This document shows positions 49,971 to 57,604 of a stretch of DNA of 57,924 bases, one piece after another. The notes under the pieces are model-generated. The model saw nothing but the letters and a program-made list of their open reading frames with translations, ran no database searches and was not told the origin of the DNA. The DNA is from Alloalcanivorax balearicus MACL04 (GTDB lineage Bacteria > Pseudomonadota > Gammaproteobacteria > Pseudomonadales > Alcanivoracaceae), in the NCBI RefSeq assembly GCF_025532145.1, contig NZ_ARXS01000028.1, positions 1-57,924 of the forward strand, read 5' to 3'. The position numbers and the translations under genes were made by a program. Position 1 is the first letter of the stretch; the number at the start of each line of letters is the position of its first letter.

Positions 49971-50421
49971 TGGGGGCTCCGTGATCCGAAAGAAAATCGG
50001 GTCTGTTTTCGCTGTCGAGAGGCTGGCTTCGCTAGGAGTGTGTGGAAACGCGTCCACGAGGGCTTTGAAAAACAGGTCATACCGGACGCTCGGGGGCACC
50101 GTGACGATACGCATTTGAATGTATCAGCGGGTATGGGAGCGATCAATTTACCGCACTGGCCGTATCGCCATGGAAGGCAGCAGAAACAGCCAATTGCTTT
50201 GTTGGCGGGCAGGGTAGACGCGGGCCGCGGGTCTGACTCACGGTGGCTTCTATCGGCATTTTTCCTCAAGGGATGCGCTTGTCAGTGCGGCTTTCAGGCA
50301 TGCTGTCGACGACATGCTTTCCAGTGTGGAAAGCGCCGCGGAATCGGCGGATGTCCGGGATCAACTTGAGGTGCGGACGGTTGACCCCATCGAAACGCTC
50401 CTTGCGCTAATGAGTAACGAT
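49971..50421. other. Intergenic region upstream of the short solute-binding-like gene
   Basis: Contains an open plus-strand stretch (50314-50502) with fair codon use but no ribosome site or known relative; possibly a gene remnant. Nothing else is identified. Confidence 0.4.
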
Positions 50422-51345
50422 TCACTGACGGATAAAACGCAGTGTCATCCGGTCGCTTTCACCGATGGCGGTGTATTTCTTCCGGCACGCTATCTGTTTT
50501 GACGGGTCAGCCAGCTGTTTGCAGGTACGCAGGGATGGCGGCAGCGACCAGACCTCGTCCTCATGCTCGCGGCTGTCACGGGGATTGTGATTGAGGGGGC
50601 TGGATGCCTTCAGAATGAACCCGGCCGATTCCACTTTTTTGACCAGCCATTGCTCGCGAACATAACCGGTACGCTGCTCCGCTTCCGGTGTCGCATCCGG
50701 CTTAGCACGATGCTGAACAATGGCGAGAACACCACCGGGGCGCAGGGCCCGCCGCGAGGCGCTTAGAACCTCGTCGACAATGCCGCCGAGGATGAAGTTA
50801 TGAAAGTGACGGGACAGGATGACCATGTCCGCCGAACCCGAGGGGGCGAGATCGGGATGAGCGGGAGGGTCGAAAGGGACAATCTTCACCTGGTCATACA
50901 CTTGTGGATGGGCGGCCAGCTTTTCTCGGTATTCCCGGGCCATCGCCGCACGCCAGTCCGGTTTGGCATCATCGGGAAAGTTGGCGGCGATCAGTTTGCC
51001 CCGATCGCGCAAGCTGGGGGCCAGAATCTCGGTATACCAACCACCGCCGGGCCAGACTTCCACTACCGTCATATCCGGCTGAAAGCCCCAAAAAGTCAAA
51101 GTCTCGCCCGGCTTTCTTGCGTCGTCGCGGGCCCGGTTGGCGACGCTGCGGTGATTGCCTTCCAGGGCCTGCTGAACACCATCCGGCTGAGCGGATGTCG
51201 ATCCTTCCCGCTGGCCGCCGGACAGGGCCATGGCCGGCAACATGACCAGGAACAAGCACAGCAAAAGTGGGGCCGGGAAATCCGGTCTTCGGGTTTGATT
51301 GGGGCCGTCATGGATCTGGTCGGTTCGCGTGAAAATAGTGCTCAT
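50422..51345 (-). CDS. Exported class I SAM-dependent methyltransferase-like protein
   Basis: A 307-residue protein, start at MSTIFTRTDQ (GGGAAG upstream). Residues about 20-45 are a hydrophobic export signal (PAPLLLCLFLVMLPAMALSG). The rest has a Rossmann methyltransferase fold: TVVEVWPGGGWYTEILAP (motif I, with WPGGG in place of the usual GxGxG), DMVILSRHFHNFIL, LRPGGVLAIVQHRA. Exported methyltransferase-like proteins of this type are known but their reaction is not, as SAM is not expected in the periplasm. The tail of a sigma-factor gene lies just upstream on the same strand, hinting at a former sigma-factor-linked operon. Confidence 0.8.
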   Translation of the reverse strand: MSTIFTRTDQIHDGPNQTRRPDFPAPLLLCLFLVMLPAMALSGGQREGSTSAQPDGVQQALEGNHRSVANRARDDARKPGETLTFWGFQPDMTVVEVWPGGGWYTEILAPSLRDRGKLIAANFPDDAKPDWRAAMAREYREKLAAHPQVYDQVKIVPFDPPAHPDLAPSGSADMVILSRHFHNFILGGIVDEVLSASRRALRPGGVLAIVQHRAKPDATPEAEQRTGYVREQWLVKKVESAGFILKASSPLNHNPRDSREHEDEVWSLPPSLRTCKQLADPSKQIACRKKYTAIGESDRMTLRFIRQ

Positions 51346-52144
51346 GGTTATCTTCCCGTGGCTGCTGGCATCTCGGTGCGGTACATGATGTGATTGATGA
51401 CGAGGACACATACGAGTCAGTTGGCTACTTCCGTGTATTTCAACATTCACCGATCTCCTGAAAATGATCCACCATCTGAAACAGGCGCGTACGAGCACGG
51501 TGTAACAGGACCCGAACATTGGATGTGCTGATCTCGAGAATGTTACAGATGGTTATGCTTTTCCATATCGGCCCTTTGAGGTCATTGCCAAACGGGTATT
51601 GTTACTACGTCATCCGCTCGTACCGATTTCCCTTCTTTCCGCGCCAGGGAGCGTCCCTAAAATTTCGTTACCGCTATTCAGGGGGGCTCGGGCGATCTTG
51701 TAAGGCGCTCCGGTTTACCTCTCACAAAAAGAGAACAGATGGACGCTTAGCGGCATTTTCCTGCTGACCAACAGGACTAAGCGAAGACGCGCTTATTGCG
51801 ATTTATTTGGTTCCTGTGTATGGACGCAAAAAACCGCCTCGCAAGACCTGAAAGGCGCGCAAAATAGGGTATACAAAGGCGGTTTCAATATACACCGATT
51901 TGTAATCAAGTGAGCGTTTGCTAATCCCGGAAAAGGCTTTAAATGGGGTGCTTAAAAAGGGGACAGGAAATACAAAATCATTGTCTTATTAAAAGTGCAC
52001 GACTGTAAATATTAAAGGGTTCCTAAAGAGCTCTAAAAGCGTTAGGGTTTTAGTTTCATAACCGTACCAGGAAGTAATGTTATGTAAGCCCGGCGCAGTC
52101 TGGGCCGGGGAAGCTCAGCGAAATCAATAACAAGGAGAAGCGCT
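51346..52144. other. Long gene-poor region with a sigma-factor remnant
   Basis: 51440-51555 encodes a sigma-factor tail on the minus strand. 51600-52100 is AT-richer with no convincing gene. TAAAAAGGGGACAGGAAAT at about 51953-51971 matches motifs at 3.2, 3.3 and 9.8 kb, and lies upstream of a REP-transposase-like gene. Confidence 0.6.
51440..51555 (-). pseudogene. C-terminal remnant of an ECF-type sigma factor
   Basis: The minus strand reads ICNILEISTSNVRVLLHRAR and continues TRLFQMVDHFQEIGEC to a TGA at 51440. The SNVRVLLHRAR stretch is the recognition helix of sigma region 4 in ECF sigma factors (usual form EICNILGIS-x-SNVRVxLHRAR). Upstream of ICN the frame loses all resemblance (KGPIWKSIT), so the rest of the gene is gone or replaced. 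It ends 94 bases before the exported methyltransferase gene. Confidence 0.7.
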
Positions 52145-52876
52145 ATGAGCAGCAAGGAACGCGTTTTGCTGCAAGGTGTCCCTCACTATGTAGTGCATAA
52201 AACCCGAGACGGCAGCCCGATCTTTCGTACCACGGTGGACTTCAACTACTGCGAGCGGCAGCTGTTGGAGTTGCGCAGGGAGTATGAAGTCGAGATCCAC
52301 GCCTGGTGCCTGCTGCCCGGCGAAGTCCATTTGTTGATCACCCCCACCGGGCGGGCCACGGAAGTATCCCGCTTCATGAAAGGCTTGTCCTGCCGCACCG
52401 CGCTGTTCTTCAAGAAGATCCATGGGGAAGAGTCGCCCTGGGAAAGCCGCTTCCTGTCCACGCCGGTACAACCCAGCCAGTGGGTGCTGACCATCATGAG
52501 AATGATCGAGCTGTTGCCGGTGACACGGGGGCTGGTGCAGAAGATCAATCAATACGCCCACAGCAGCCTGCGCATGCGTTGCGAGAAGACTCAGACCAGC
52601 TGGCTGGACGATCCGGAAGAGTATCTGCGTCTGGGAACGAACCGGGACGAGCGTCGCTTTGCTTACCGGGAATACCTGCGCATGGGCAACAACCCGAAGG
52701 AAGTGGACTTCATCGTCAACGCCGTTACTCGCGGGCTGGTCACCGGTTCGGACCGCTTTATTCGTGAAGTGGCGGAAAAGTACGGTGAGCGCGTGTATGG
52801 CCGGCCCCGGGGGAGGCCCAGGAAGAGGCCAAGTCAGGACGGTGACAGCCCACCCGGCGACGACAGTGAAGAATAG
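52145..52876 (+). CDS. REP-type (Y1-like) transposase homologue without catalytic residues, AT-hook tail
   Basis: A 243-residue protein with AAGGAG before the start. The fold pattern matches REP-associated tyrosine transposases: GVPHYVVHKTRDGSPIFRTT, then AWCLLPGEVHLLITP where the family has MPNHVHLLxTP, then SPWESRFLSTPVQPSQWVLT, MRMIELLPVTRGLV and LGTNRDERRFAYREYL. The HUH motif has lost its first His (E60 before V61-H62), and the usual Tyr sites (RY, YRYIELNP) are F103, W113 and M120, so it should not cleave DNA by the known mechanism. The C-terminus GRPRGRPRKRP (219-229) is an AT-hook-like DNA-binding motif. It may be a domesticated DNA-binding protein, in a genome full of REP-like repeats. 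Confidence 0.75.
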   Translation: MSSKERVLLQGVPHYVVHKTRDGSPIFRTTVDFNYCERQLLELRREYEVEIHAWCLLPGEVHLLITPTGRATEVSRFMKGLSCRTALFFKKIHGEESPWESRFLSTPVQPSQWVLTIMRMIELLPVTRGLVQKINQYAHSSLRMRCEKTQTSWLDDPEEYLRLGTNRDERRFAYREYLRMGNNPKEVDFIVNAVTRGLVTGSDRFIREVAEKYGERVYGRPRGRPRKRPSQDGDSPPGDDSEE

Positions 52877-52903
52877 CCGCCGGCGTGCTGATCACGAGGT
52901 CCT

Positions 52904-53800
52904 ATGACAATGAATCGTCCTACTCTGATCGCCGTGCTGGGCCGGGCCGCACGCTACTTGGTATCGCTGGCGCTGCTTGGCGTGCTGGTGTACCTGGTGG
53001 TGTGGACCGCGGGGTTGCTGATCCACGGCCCTAAACCGCCGGAACGGATGTCGGCGGATGGTCTCCCTGTAACCGCGTCCGCGCACGATCTGGCGCTGAC
53101 AAAGGCGGGGATCGCGGGCTGGAATCTGTTCGGCGAGTACCTGTCCGAGAGCGGCACGGCCGAAGCGCATTCCGATGCACCAGAGACGCGGATGAAACTC
53201 ACCTTGCTCGGCGTTTTCCATAACCGGGTGGACGAGCACGGCTGGGCGATCATCCAGCCGGAAGGTGGCGAAGCGGGGCTGTATCACGTGGGCGATGAGC
53301 TGGTCCGTGGCGCCACACTGAATGCATTACGGGTCGATCATGTGCTGCTCAAGCGGGGAGGGCGCCTGGAGAAGCTGCCTCTACTGGCCTGGGAGGCGAT
53401 GCCAGGGATCGTGGCCTCGGCGGAGCCCGCGCCGGACGACAAGAAAGACGGCGATTCAGAAGTGGAAAAGCTGCTGAGTGACCGGGAAAAGGCCATGGAG
53501 ACCCTGGGGGTGGAGCCGGTGAGCCCGGAGACGGCCAATGGCTACCGGGTGATCGACGAAGAGGGTGACCTGGTCAAGAAGTTCGGCTTCCAAAAAGGCG
53601 ACGTTATCTTTTCCGCCAATGGCTATCCGCTCGGTACCAAGGAAGACGACCTGCTGGCCCGCCGCTCCGTGGTGGATAGCGGCATCGGCGAGATCATCGT
53701 CAGGCGGGGAAGCAAGGAGTTTCTGATCGAGTACCGGACCGGCAAGAGCGATATTCGAGGCATGGCGGCCCTGACCGCGAAAACCCCCGAGGGCGGCTAG
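52904..53800 (+). CDS. gspC: Type II secretion protein GspC (unlinked copy)
   Basis: A 298-residue bitopic inner-membrane protein. One TM helix (about 15-40, YLVSLALLGVLVYLVVWTAG), then the homology-region domain that contacts the secretin GspD (NLFGEYLSE; TRMKLTLLGVFHN; GWAIIQPEGGEAGLYHVGDE; ALRVDHVLLKRGGRLEKLPL), a charged linker, and a PDZ-like C-terminus (GYRVIDEEGDLVKKFGFQKG, IIVRRGSKEFLIEYR). In most genomes gspC precedes gspD; here the next gene is an unrelated membrane protein, so gspC stands apart. It follows the transposase-like gene by 27 bases. Confidence 0.82.
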   Translation: MTMNRPTLIAVLGRAARYLVSLALLGVLVYLVVWTAGLLIHGPKPPERMSADGLPVTASAHDLALTKAGIAGWNLFGEYLSESGTAEAHSDAPETRMKLTLLGVFHNRVDEHGWAIIQPEGGEAGLYHVGDELVRGATLNALRVDHVLLKRGGRLEKLPLLAWEAMPGIVASAEPAPDDKKDGDSEVEKLLSDREKAMETLGVEPVSPETANGYRVIDEEGDLVKKFGFQKGDVIFSANGYPLGTKEDDLLARRSVVDSGIGEIIVRRGSKEFLIEYRTGKSDIRGMAALTAKTPEGG

Positions 53801-53824
53801 CTCCTGCAGATCACTCTACGAAGC

Positions 53825-53922
53825 CGCGGTGGGAGCTTTGTCCGGGCGGCGGGCCGCTGCAAGCGAATGTCCCAGCACCACAGGCCGCATTCGCCAGCAG
53901 GCTGGCTCCTACGGATCACGAG
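53825..53922. repeat. REP-like pair with long GGGCGGCGGGCC variant
   Basis: GGTGGGAGCTTTGTCCGGGC-GGCGGGCCGCTGCAAGCGAAT matches the variant arms at 37.2-37.4 kb; a normal TTCGCCAGCAGGCTGGCTCC unit follows. Confidence 0.8.
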
Positions 53923-54014
53923 GTTCATAGGCATGCCGCTTTCAAGGTGTGGGACGGTAGAGGGGTGTGCTAAGGTTTTCCCGTTCGAATCATCCCTTGT
54001 GCAAGGAGAGCGGA

Positions 54015-54725
54015 ATGAATGATGACAGCCGGGTCGGACAGGCCGGTGAGTCCTGGAATGATACGTTTGCCACACGGGCCATGAACATGCCGCCGGATCC
54101 CGTTCATATGAAGACCTATGACGAATACCCGAGCAAGTTCAGCCCCCTGTTTTTCGTGGTGATCGCCCTTACCGTGCTCTCCGCTGTCGGCAGTTTCGCC
54201 TCCTATAAGAATGGCAATATCACCTGGTGGCTGGTCCTGTTGGTGGTAACGTTACTGCTGCTCTTCGCTCTGCGCCGCTTTCCCAAGCCGGACGACCTGA
54301 AAGACATCGCTTATGAAAACGGCCTGCTGATCCCCGCCATCGTGATCGAGACCCAGCCACTGACCTTGCTGGCCCTGGCTGATATGCGTGGCCAGGAGGA
54401 TGTGGATCTGGTGTGGGGTTGTCTGAAGCTGCCCGTCAAGCAGCTGCCCCATCACACCATCGCCATTGATGAGAAAGTGCCCTGTGTATCGATGTTTGGA
54501 ATGCCGGGGAACGGCTACTGGAGCATTTTCCAACCTCGCCCGGTGGCCTGGGGTTACGACGATCCGGCCTTGGTGAAAAAGGTAACCGAGAGCCTCACGG
54601 TGGATGACGTGGATGATGTGGATGAATGGGCGGTGCTGCAGGAACTCAAAGATGCCATGAAAGGGGCACCGAACAACAAGGTGATCTACTTCGACGCGGC
54701 GCTACAGCAAACGGACAAGCCGTAG
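54015..54725 (+). CDS. Small inner-membrane protein, DUF3239-like
   Basis: A 236-residue protein, start at MNDDSRVGQAGES with AAGGAG upstream. Two adjacent TM helices (about 43-61 FSPLFFVVIALTVLSAVGSF and 68-88 WWLVLLVVTLLLLFAL) precede a soluble domain (KPDDLKDIAYENGLLIPAIV, LALADMRGQEDVDLVWG, FGMPGNGYWSIFQPRPVAWG). The pattern resembles DUF3239, an uncharacterised family; that assignment is tentative. It is separated from gspC by a REP pair. Confidence 0.6.
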   Translation: MNDDSRVGQAGESWNDTFATRAMNMPPDPVHMKTYDEYPSKFSPLFFVVIALTVLSAVGSFASYKNGNITWWLVLLVVTLLLLFALRRFPKPDDLKDIAYENGLLIPAIVIETQPLTLLALADMRGQEDVDLVWGCLKLPVKQLPHHTIAIDEKVPCVSMFGMPGNGYWSIFQPRPVAWGYDDPALVKKVTESLTVDDVDDVDEWAVLQELKDAMKGAPNNKVIYFDAALQQTDKP

Positions 54726-54762
54726 GAGCAAAGGGAGTCTGGCATTTCTGGTGCCCGCGGAG

Positions 54763-54820
54763 CTGGGAAGTCGCTGTGGCAAACTTGCTCGCAAGCGAAT
54801 CCTGGCTCGTGAGCCGCGAT
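54763..54820. repeat. REP-like element, degenerate
   Basis: GCTGGGAAGTCGCTGTGGC, then AACTTGCTCGCAAGCGAATC and CTCGTGAGCCGCG; related to the element at 55990. Confidence 0.65.
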
Positions 54821-54844
54821 ACCGCACCCGGCCCCCCAACCTGA

Positions 54845-55864
54845 TCAGCGAAAGACGTCTTCCAGCTCTTCCACCTCGTAAGGCCGGTCGATCCAGTCCT
54901 CCAACTGCTCCCGGCTGGCGCCGTTCAGTTTGACATCGATGTGTTCAGGGACTGTACCGAAACGGCGTACCAACTGACGCCGCAGAATATTTCGGGCCTC
55001 GGCGGTGGAACCTTCCTCCCGGCCTTCCTCTCGGCCTTCCTCTCGGCCTTCCTCCAGACCTATTTCCCGACCTTCCTCTCGGCCTTTGGTGAGCCCCTCC
55101 CGGCGGAATTGGGCTTTCCACTCTTGTATGCGCTCTTCCAGCATGGTGTTCGCCTCCTGTAAATTTCGAACTTCCCGCCAGCTGATTTCCGGAGCCAGAC
55201 TGGGGCCCCGACGATGTAGCCATTCCAGAATAGCTTGTCTGAGTTCACTCTGCTCAGGCCCCTTGAGCCATTCTAGCAAATGGGAGAAGGCCCGAGACAG
55301 GTCTTCCGGGGCCTGGCTTTGCTCCAGCCGGAATATAGCGGCGACCAGATTACGCTGCCCAGGCAGGGCGCCCTCGTGAAGCAGAGCGCCCTCATCCAAA
55401 AGTAGAAACTGTAGCCGGGGCAAATAAGGGAGCACGGCGTGGGGAGGGGGCTGAATCAAATTGTCCAGGGCCACCGGAGCGCGCCAGCGTCCCTTTCCGT
55501 TGTACAGCACTATGGGCAGTACCGGTGGTAACCGGCGGTCCTGGCTCAATTCCTTACGCCGGATCAGGTCCTGATACAGCAGACCAATGTAAGTGAGGAT
55601 ACGCACCGGCATGAAGCGCTCCACCGTGGACTGAAACTCCAGCATCAGATAGAGATAAATCCATTCGCGTTTCCAACGTACCCGCCAGAGCGCATCATTG
55701 TGGCGGCTATGCAGATCGCCGGTAGCGTAGCCATCACTGACCTTTTCCAGTGAATCCAGATCCAGCTCCCGGACCCAATCACCCTCCATGAACCCCAACA
55801 GCAAATCCCGCATCAGAGCGCGATGCGAAAACAGAAATTTATAAGCGGTGTCGTGCTCCCCCAT
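54845..55864 (-). CDS. Rpn-family PD-(D/E)XK nuclease/putative transposase (copy 4)
   Basis: A 339-residue paralogue of the plus-strand Rpn genes (MGEHDTAYKFLFSHRALMRD; active-site D in RHNDALWRVR and ExQ in LEFQSTVE). GGGGAGGATTC supports the start. The linker near residues 260-285 is the longest in the window: KGREEGREIGLEEGREEGRE then EGREEGS, encoded by tandem 12-base units (CTCGGCCTTCCT on the plus strand, 55019-55090). The C-terminal segment RNILRRQLVRRFGTVPEHID and EDWIDRPYEVEELEDVF is nearly the same as in copy 5 at the right edge. It is preceded by the CTGACAG leader. Confidence 0.9.
   Translation of the reverse strand: MGEHDTAYKFLFSHRALMRDLLLGFMEGDWVRELDLDSLEKVSDGYATGDLHSRHNDALWRVRWKREWIYLYLMLEFQSTVERFMPVRILTYIGLLYQDLIRRKELSQDRRLPPVLPIVLYNGKGRWRAPVALDNLIQPPPHAVLPYLPRLQFLLLDEGALLHEGALPGQRNLVAAIFRLEQSQAPEDLSRAFSHLLEWLKGPEQSELRQAILEWLHRRGPSLAPEISWREVRNLQEANTMLEERIQEWKAQFRREGLTKGREEGREIGLEEGREEGREEGREEGSTAEARNILRRQLVRRFGTVPEHIDVKLNGASREQLEDWIDRPYEVEELEDVFR
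55012..55090. repeat. Tandem 12-bp repeat in Rpn copy 4
   Basis: CTCGGCCTTCCT units repeated at least three times without change and several more with changes; encodes Glu-Gly-Arg-Glu units in the minus-strand gene. Multiples of 12 bases keep the frame, so copy number can change without breaking the protein. Confidence 0.85.
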
Positions 55865-55913
55865 GAATCCTCCCCAAATCAGCAGGGGAGTAATATGACG
55901 CGCACACCGTGAT

Positions 55914-55977
55914 CAGTCTGTCAGCCCTGACGGAAAGAACCGTCAGCCTAAAGTGACGGGTAGTGTAGGAAGGCTCC
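55914..55977 (-). promoter_or_regulatory. CTGACAG leader upstream of Rpn copy 4
   Basis: On the minus strand: CCTACACTACCCGTCACTTT, CTGACGG, TTCTTTCCG, then CTGACAG 22 bases after the first box. Same layout as at 1690, 56726 and 57605. Confidence 0.65.
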
Positions 55978-55989
55978 CTTTGGAGGCCG

Positions 55990-56042
55990 CGAAGCCGCTG
56001 TGGGAAGCTTGCTCGCAAGCGAATCCCGGCTCGTATGAGCCG
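55990..56042. repeat. REP-like element
   Basis: GAAGCCGCTGTGGGAAGC, TTGCTCGCAAGCGAATC, then CTCGTATGAGCCGCG; directly follows the leader on the plus strand and the toxin gene on the minus strand. Confidence 0.75.
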
Positions 56043-56070
56043 CGCTTTCTGCATCCGGGCAACCAGGAGT

Positions 56071-56346
56071 TCAGCGGCCTTCCCGGGTGTGCCAGAGTCG
56101 TAGCATGTATATAACGGATTCCTGAATCTCGTAGCGCATCTCGTAATCCCCGACCAGCAATCGTCTGACTTCATGGGGCTCGAAATCAAAAAGCCGCTCG
56201 CCGAGGCGTGGGTCGGTTAGCAGAATGGTGGGTGCTTCAGTCAACGCCTGCACAGCTCGCGCGGCTGCCCGCTTGTTCGCGGACGCCAGAAATTCGTATA
56301 AGCGAGCCAGATCGGAAAGTGCCTTGCTGGTCCACTTGAGTTCCAT
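56071..56346 (-). CDS. RelE/ParE-family toxin
   Basis: A 91-residue toxin: MELKWTSKALSDLARLYEFL, then AAARAVQALTEAPTILLTDP, LGERLFDFEPHEVRRLLVGD, YEMRYEIQESVIYMLRLWHTREGR. The C-terminal IYMLRLWHTRE is typical of ParE/RelE-type toxins (gyrase or ribosome targets; not distinguishable here). The start codon shares one base with the antitoxin stop (TGATG), so they are translationally coupled. Confidence 0.9.
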   Translation of the reverse strand: MELKWTSKALSDLARLYEFLASANKRAAARAVQALTEAPTILLTDPRLGERLFDFEPHEVRRLLVGDYEMRYEIQESVIYMLRLWHTREGR

Positions 56347-56615
56347 CAGCGCGGTACTGGCAGGGGCTCATCGGTGCCAAGGCTGTCCGCCCAAGCCTGC
56401 ACGGCCTGATGATCGATGACGCGACCGGCGTCCACGTCGGCCAGAGCTTCGCGGGTGAGCCGCTCGCGCTCGTCTTCCTGATCAAGCCAGGCCGCCAACG
56501 CCTGTTTCATGATCCAACCACGGGAGCGCTCCAGCCGCTGGGCCATCTGGTCGACTCTCTCGGCCAGAGGAAGGGGGATATGGGCCGTCAATACCTTGGT
56601 TTCTGTCCGGGCCAT
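56346..56615 (-). CDS. Ribbon-helix-helix (CopG/ParD-type) antitoxin
   Basis: An 89-residue antitoxin, start at MARTETKVLTAHIPLPLAER with AGGAGCCC upstream. The N-terminal RHH (residues about 5-48, VLTAHIPLPLAERVDQMAQR, LERSRGWIMKQALAAWL) binds DNA; the C-terminal part (RLTREALADVDAGRVIDHQA) should wrap the toxin. It precedes and overlaps the toxin gene. The operator at 56655-56675 suits autorepression. Confidence 0.88.
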   Translation of the reverse strand: MARTETKVLTAHIPLPLAERVDQMAQRLERSRGWIMKQALAAWLDQEDERERLTREALADVDAGRVIDHQAVQAWADSLGTDEPLPVPR

Positions 56616-56654
56616 GATGGGCTCCTGGGATAGATGTGAATCAAGCTCAATCAT

Positions 56655-56675
56655 AGTGATTGAAAACGAATCACT
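56655..56675. promoter_or_regulatory. Operator of the RHH antitoxin-toxin pair
   Basis: AGTGATT and AATCACT form 7-base inverted arms around a 7-base centre, 39 bases before the antitoxin start; further GATTGA/TGATTC half-sites lie between it and the gene. Confidence 0.65.
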
Positions 56676-56725
56676 CAAATGAATTATCTGTCTGGATAGC
56701 AGAATCAGTATGGCGGGAAGAAAAG

Positions 56726-56790
56726 TCCCGGTCTGTCAGCCCTGGCGGAAAGAACTGTCAGCCGAAAGTGACGGGTAGTGTAGGAAGGCT
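56726..56790 (-). promoter_or_regulatory. CTGACAG leader upstream of the RHH toxin-antitoxin pair
   Basis: Minus strand CCTACACTACCCGTCACTTT, CTGACAG, TTCTTTCCG, CTGACAG (22-base period), followed by ACCGGGACTTTTCTTCC as in the leader at 57605. Confidence 0.65.
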
Positions 56791-56801
56791 CCCTTAGGAG
56801 G

Positions 56802-56850
56802 CCGCGAAGCCGCTGTGGGAGGCTTGCCAGCAAGCGAATCGAGGCTACAC
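56802..56850. repeat. REP-like element
   Basis: GCGAAGCCGCTGTGGGAGGC and TTGCCAGCAAGCGAATCG lie between the second toxin gene and the leader of the first pair, as at 55990. Confidence 0.75.
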
Positions 56851-56867
56851 CGAAAAGGCGTCTTCGC

Positions 56868-57176
56868 TCAAAGAGGACGGTCGGCCAGATGGTTGAGAGG
56901 GACCATGCGTTTGTGCAGCACACCGAATATCACCAAACGGCTTCTGTACACGATGTAATAAATCACATGACTGACATGGGGGAAGCTGAATACGCCGGCC
57001 CCGAGTTCGGGCCTGGGTTTGCCGAGGGACGGCGTTTCACATAACAACCGCAGGGTTTGCCGAAGATCCGAAAGATACTTACGGGATTGCTTGGGGCCCC
57101 ACTGCCGCAGAGTGAAACGGCGAATCTGGATCAAGTCCTTCCGGGCCTCCAGGGTCAGGCGATACGGTGCCGCCAT
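56868..57176 (-). CDS. ParE/RelE-family toxin
   Basis: A 102-residue toxin (YRLTLEARKDLIQIRRFTLR, QSRKYLSDLRQTLRLLCETP, SLGKPRPELGAGVFSFPHVS, HVIYYIVYRSRLVIFGVLHKRM). The C-terminal VIFGVLHKRM is typical of ParE. It overlaps the Phd/YefM antitoxin stop by one base. Different family branch from the toxin at 56071. Confidence 0.92.
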   Translation of the reverse strand: MAAPYRLTLEARKDLIQIRRFTLRQWGPKQSRKYLSDLRQTLRLLCETPSLGKPRPELGAGVFSFPHVSHVIYYIVYRSRLVIFGVLHKRMVPLNHLADRPL

Positions 57177-57436
57177 CAGTCGTGTTGACCTGATTCCAGC
57201 TCATCGAAGAACGCATCCCCGTCAACCAGGTTGCCGGCAGTGATATCCGCTTTTGCCTGAGCGGCCCTGGCTTGCAACAGCTGTAATTTCGCTACTTCGA
57301 GCCCTTCATATTCATCAACGGAAATGACCACCGCCACGGGCTTGCCGTTCTTGCTGATCTGAACCGGTGCGCGCTGTGCCCGTAGCAGCATATCGCCAAA
57401 GTGAGTCTTGGCCTCATTAGCGGAAAGGGTATCCAT
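57176..57436 (-). CDS. Phd/YefM-family antitoxin
   Basis: An 86-residue antitoxin, start at MDTLSANEAKTHFGDMLLRA (GGAAG 6 bases upstream; an ATG 12 bases earlier is less well placed). N-terminal DNA-binding part with AQRAPVQISKNGKPVAVVIS and VDEYEGLEVAKLQLLQAR; acidic C-terminus (DAFFDELESGQHD) for toxin neutralisation. Precedes and overlaps its ParE toxin. Operator at 57458-57482. Confidence 0.92.
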   Translation of the reverse strand: MDTLSANEAKTHFGDMLLRAQRAPVQISKNGKPVAVVISVDEYEGLEVAKLQLLQARAAQAKADITAGNLVDGDAFFDELESGQHD

Positions 57437-57457
57437 GATCGCTTCCATAAAATCGTT

Positions 57458-57482
57458 CGATTCGGTCAATATAGTCGAATCG
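57458..57482. promoter_or_regulatory. Operator of the Phd/YefM-ParE pair
   Basis: CGATTCG and CGAATCG arms around an 11-base AT-rich centre, 22 bases before the antitoxin start; likely autoregulatory site. Confidence 0.7.
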
Positions 57483-57604
57483 CTCTATTTTGGCCAAGGT
57501 CATTTTGACAGTAAAGGAGTGCCCCCTGGGAAAGCGGGTTTTGAGCCCTCCATGCAGGCAATCCAGTTGCCGTTTTCCGAAGCTAGTATGGAGGGAAGAA
57601 AAGT

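Noticed and set aside
50314-50502. Short plus-strand frame with fair codon use between two genes
   Set aside because: No ribosome site, overlaps the methyltransferase 3' end and matches nothing recognisable; could be a remnant but not supportable.
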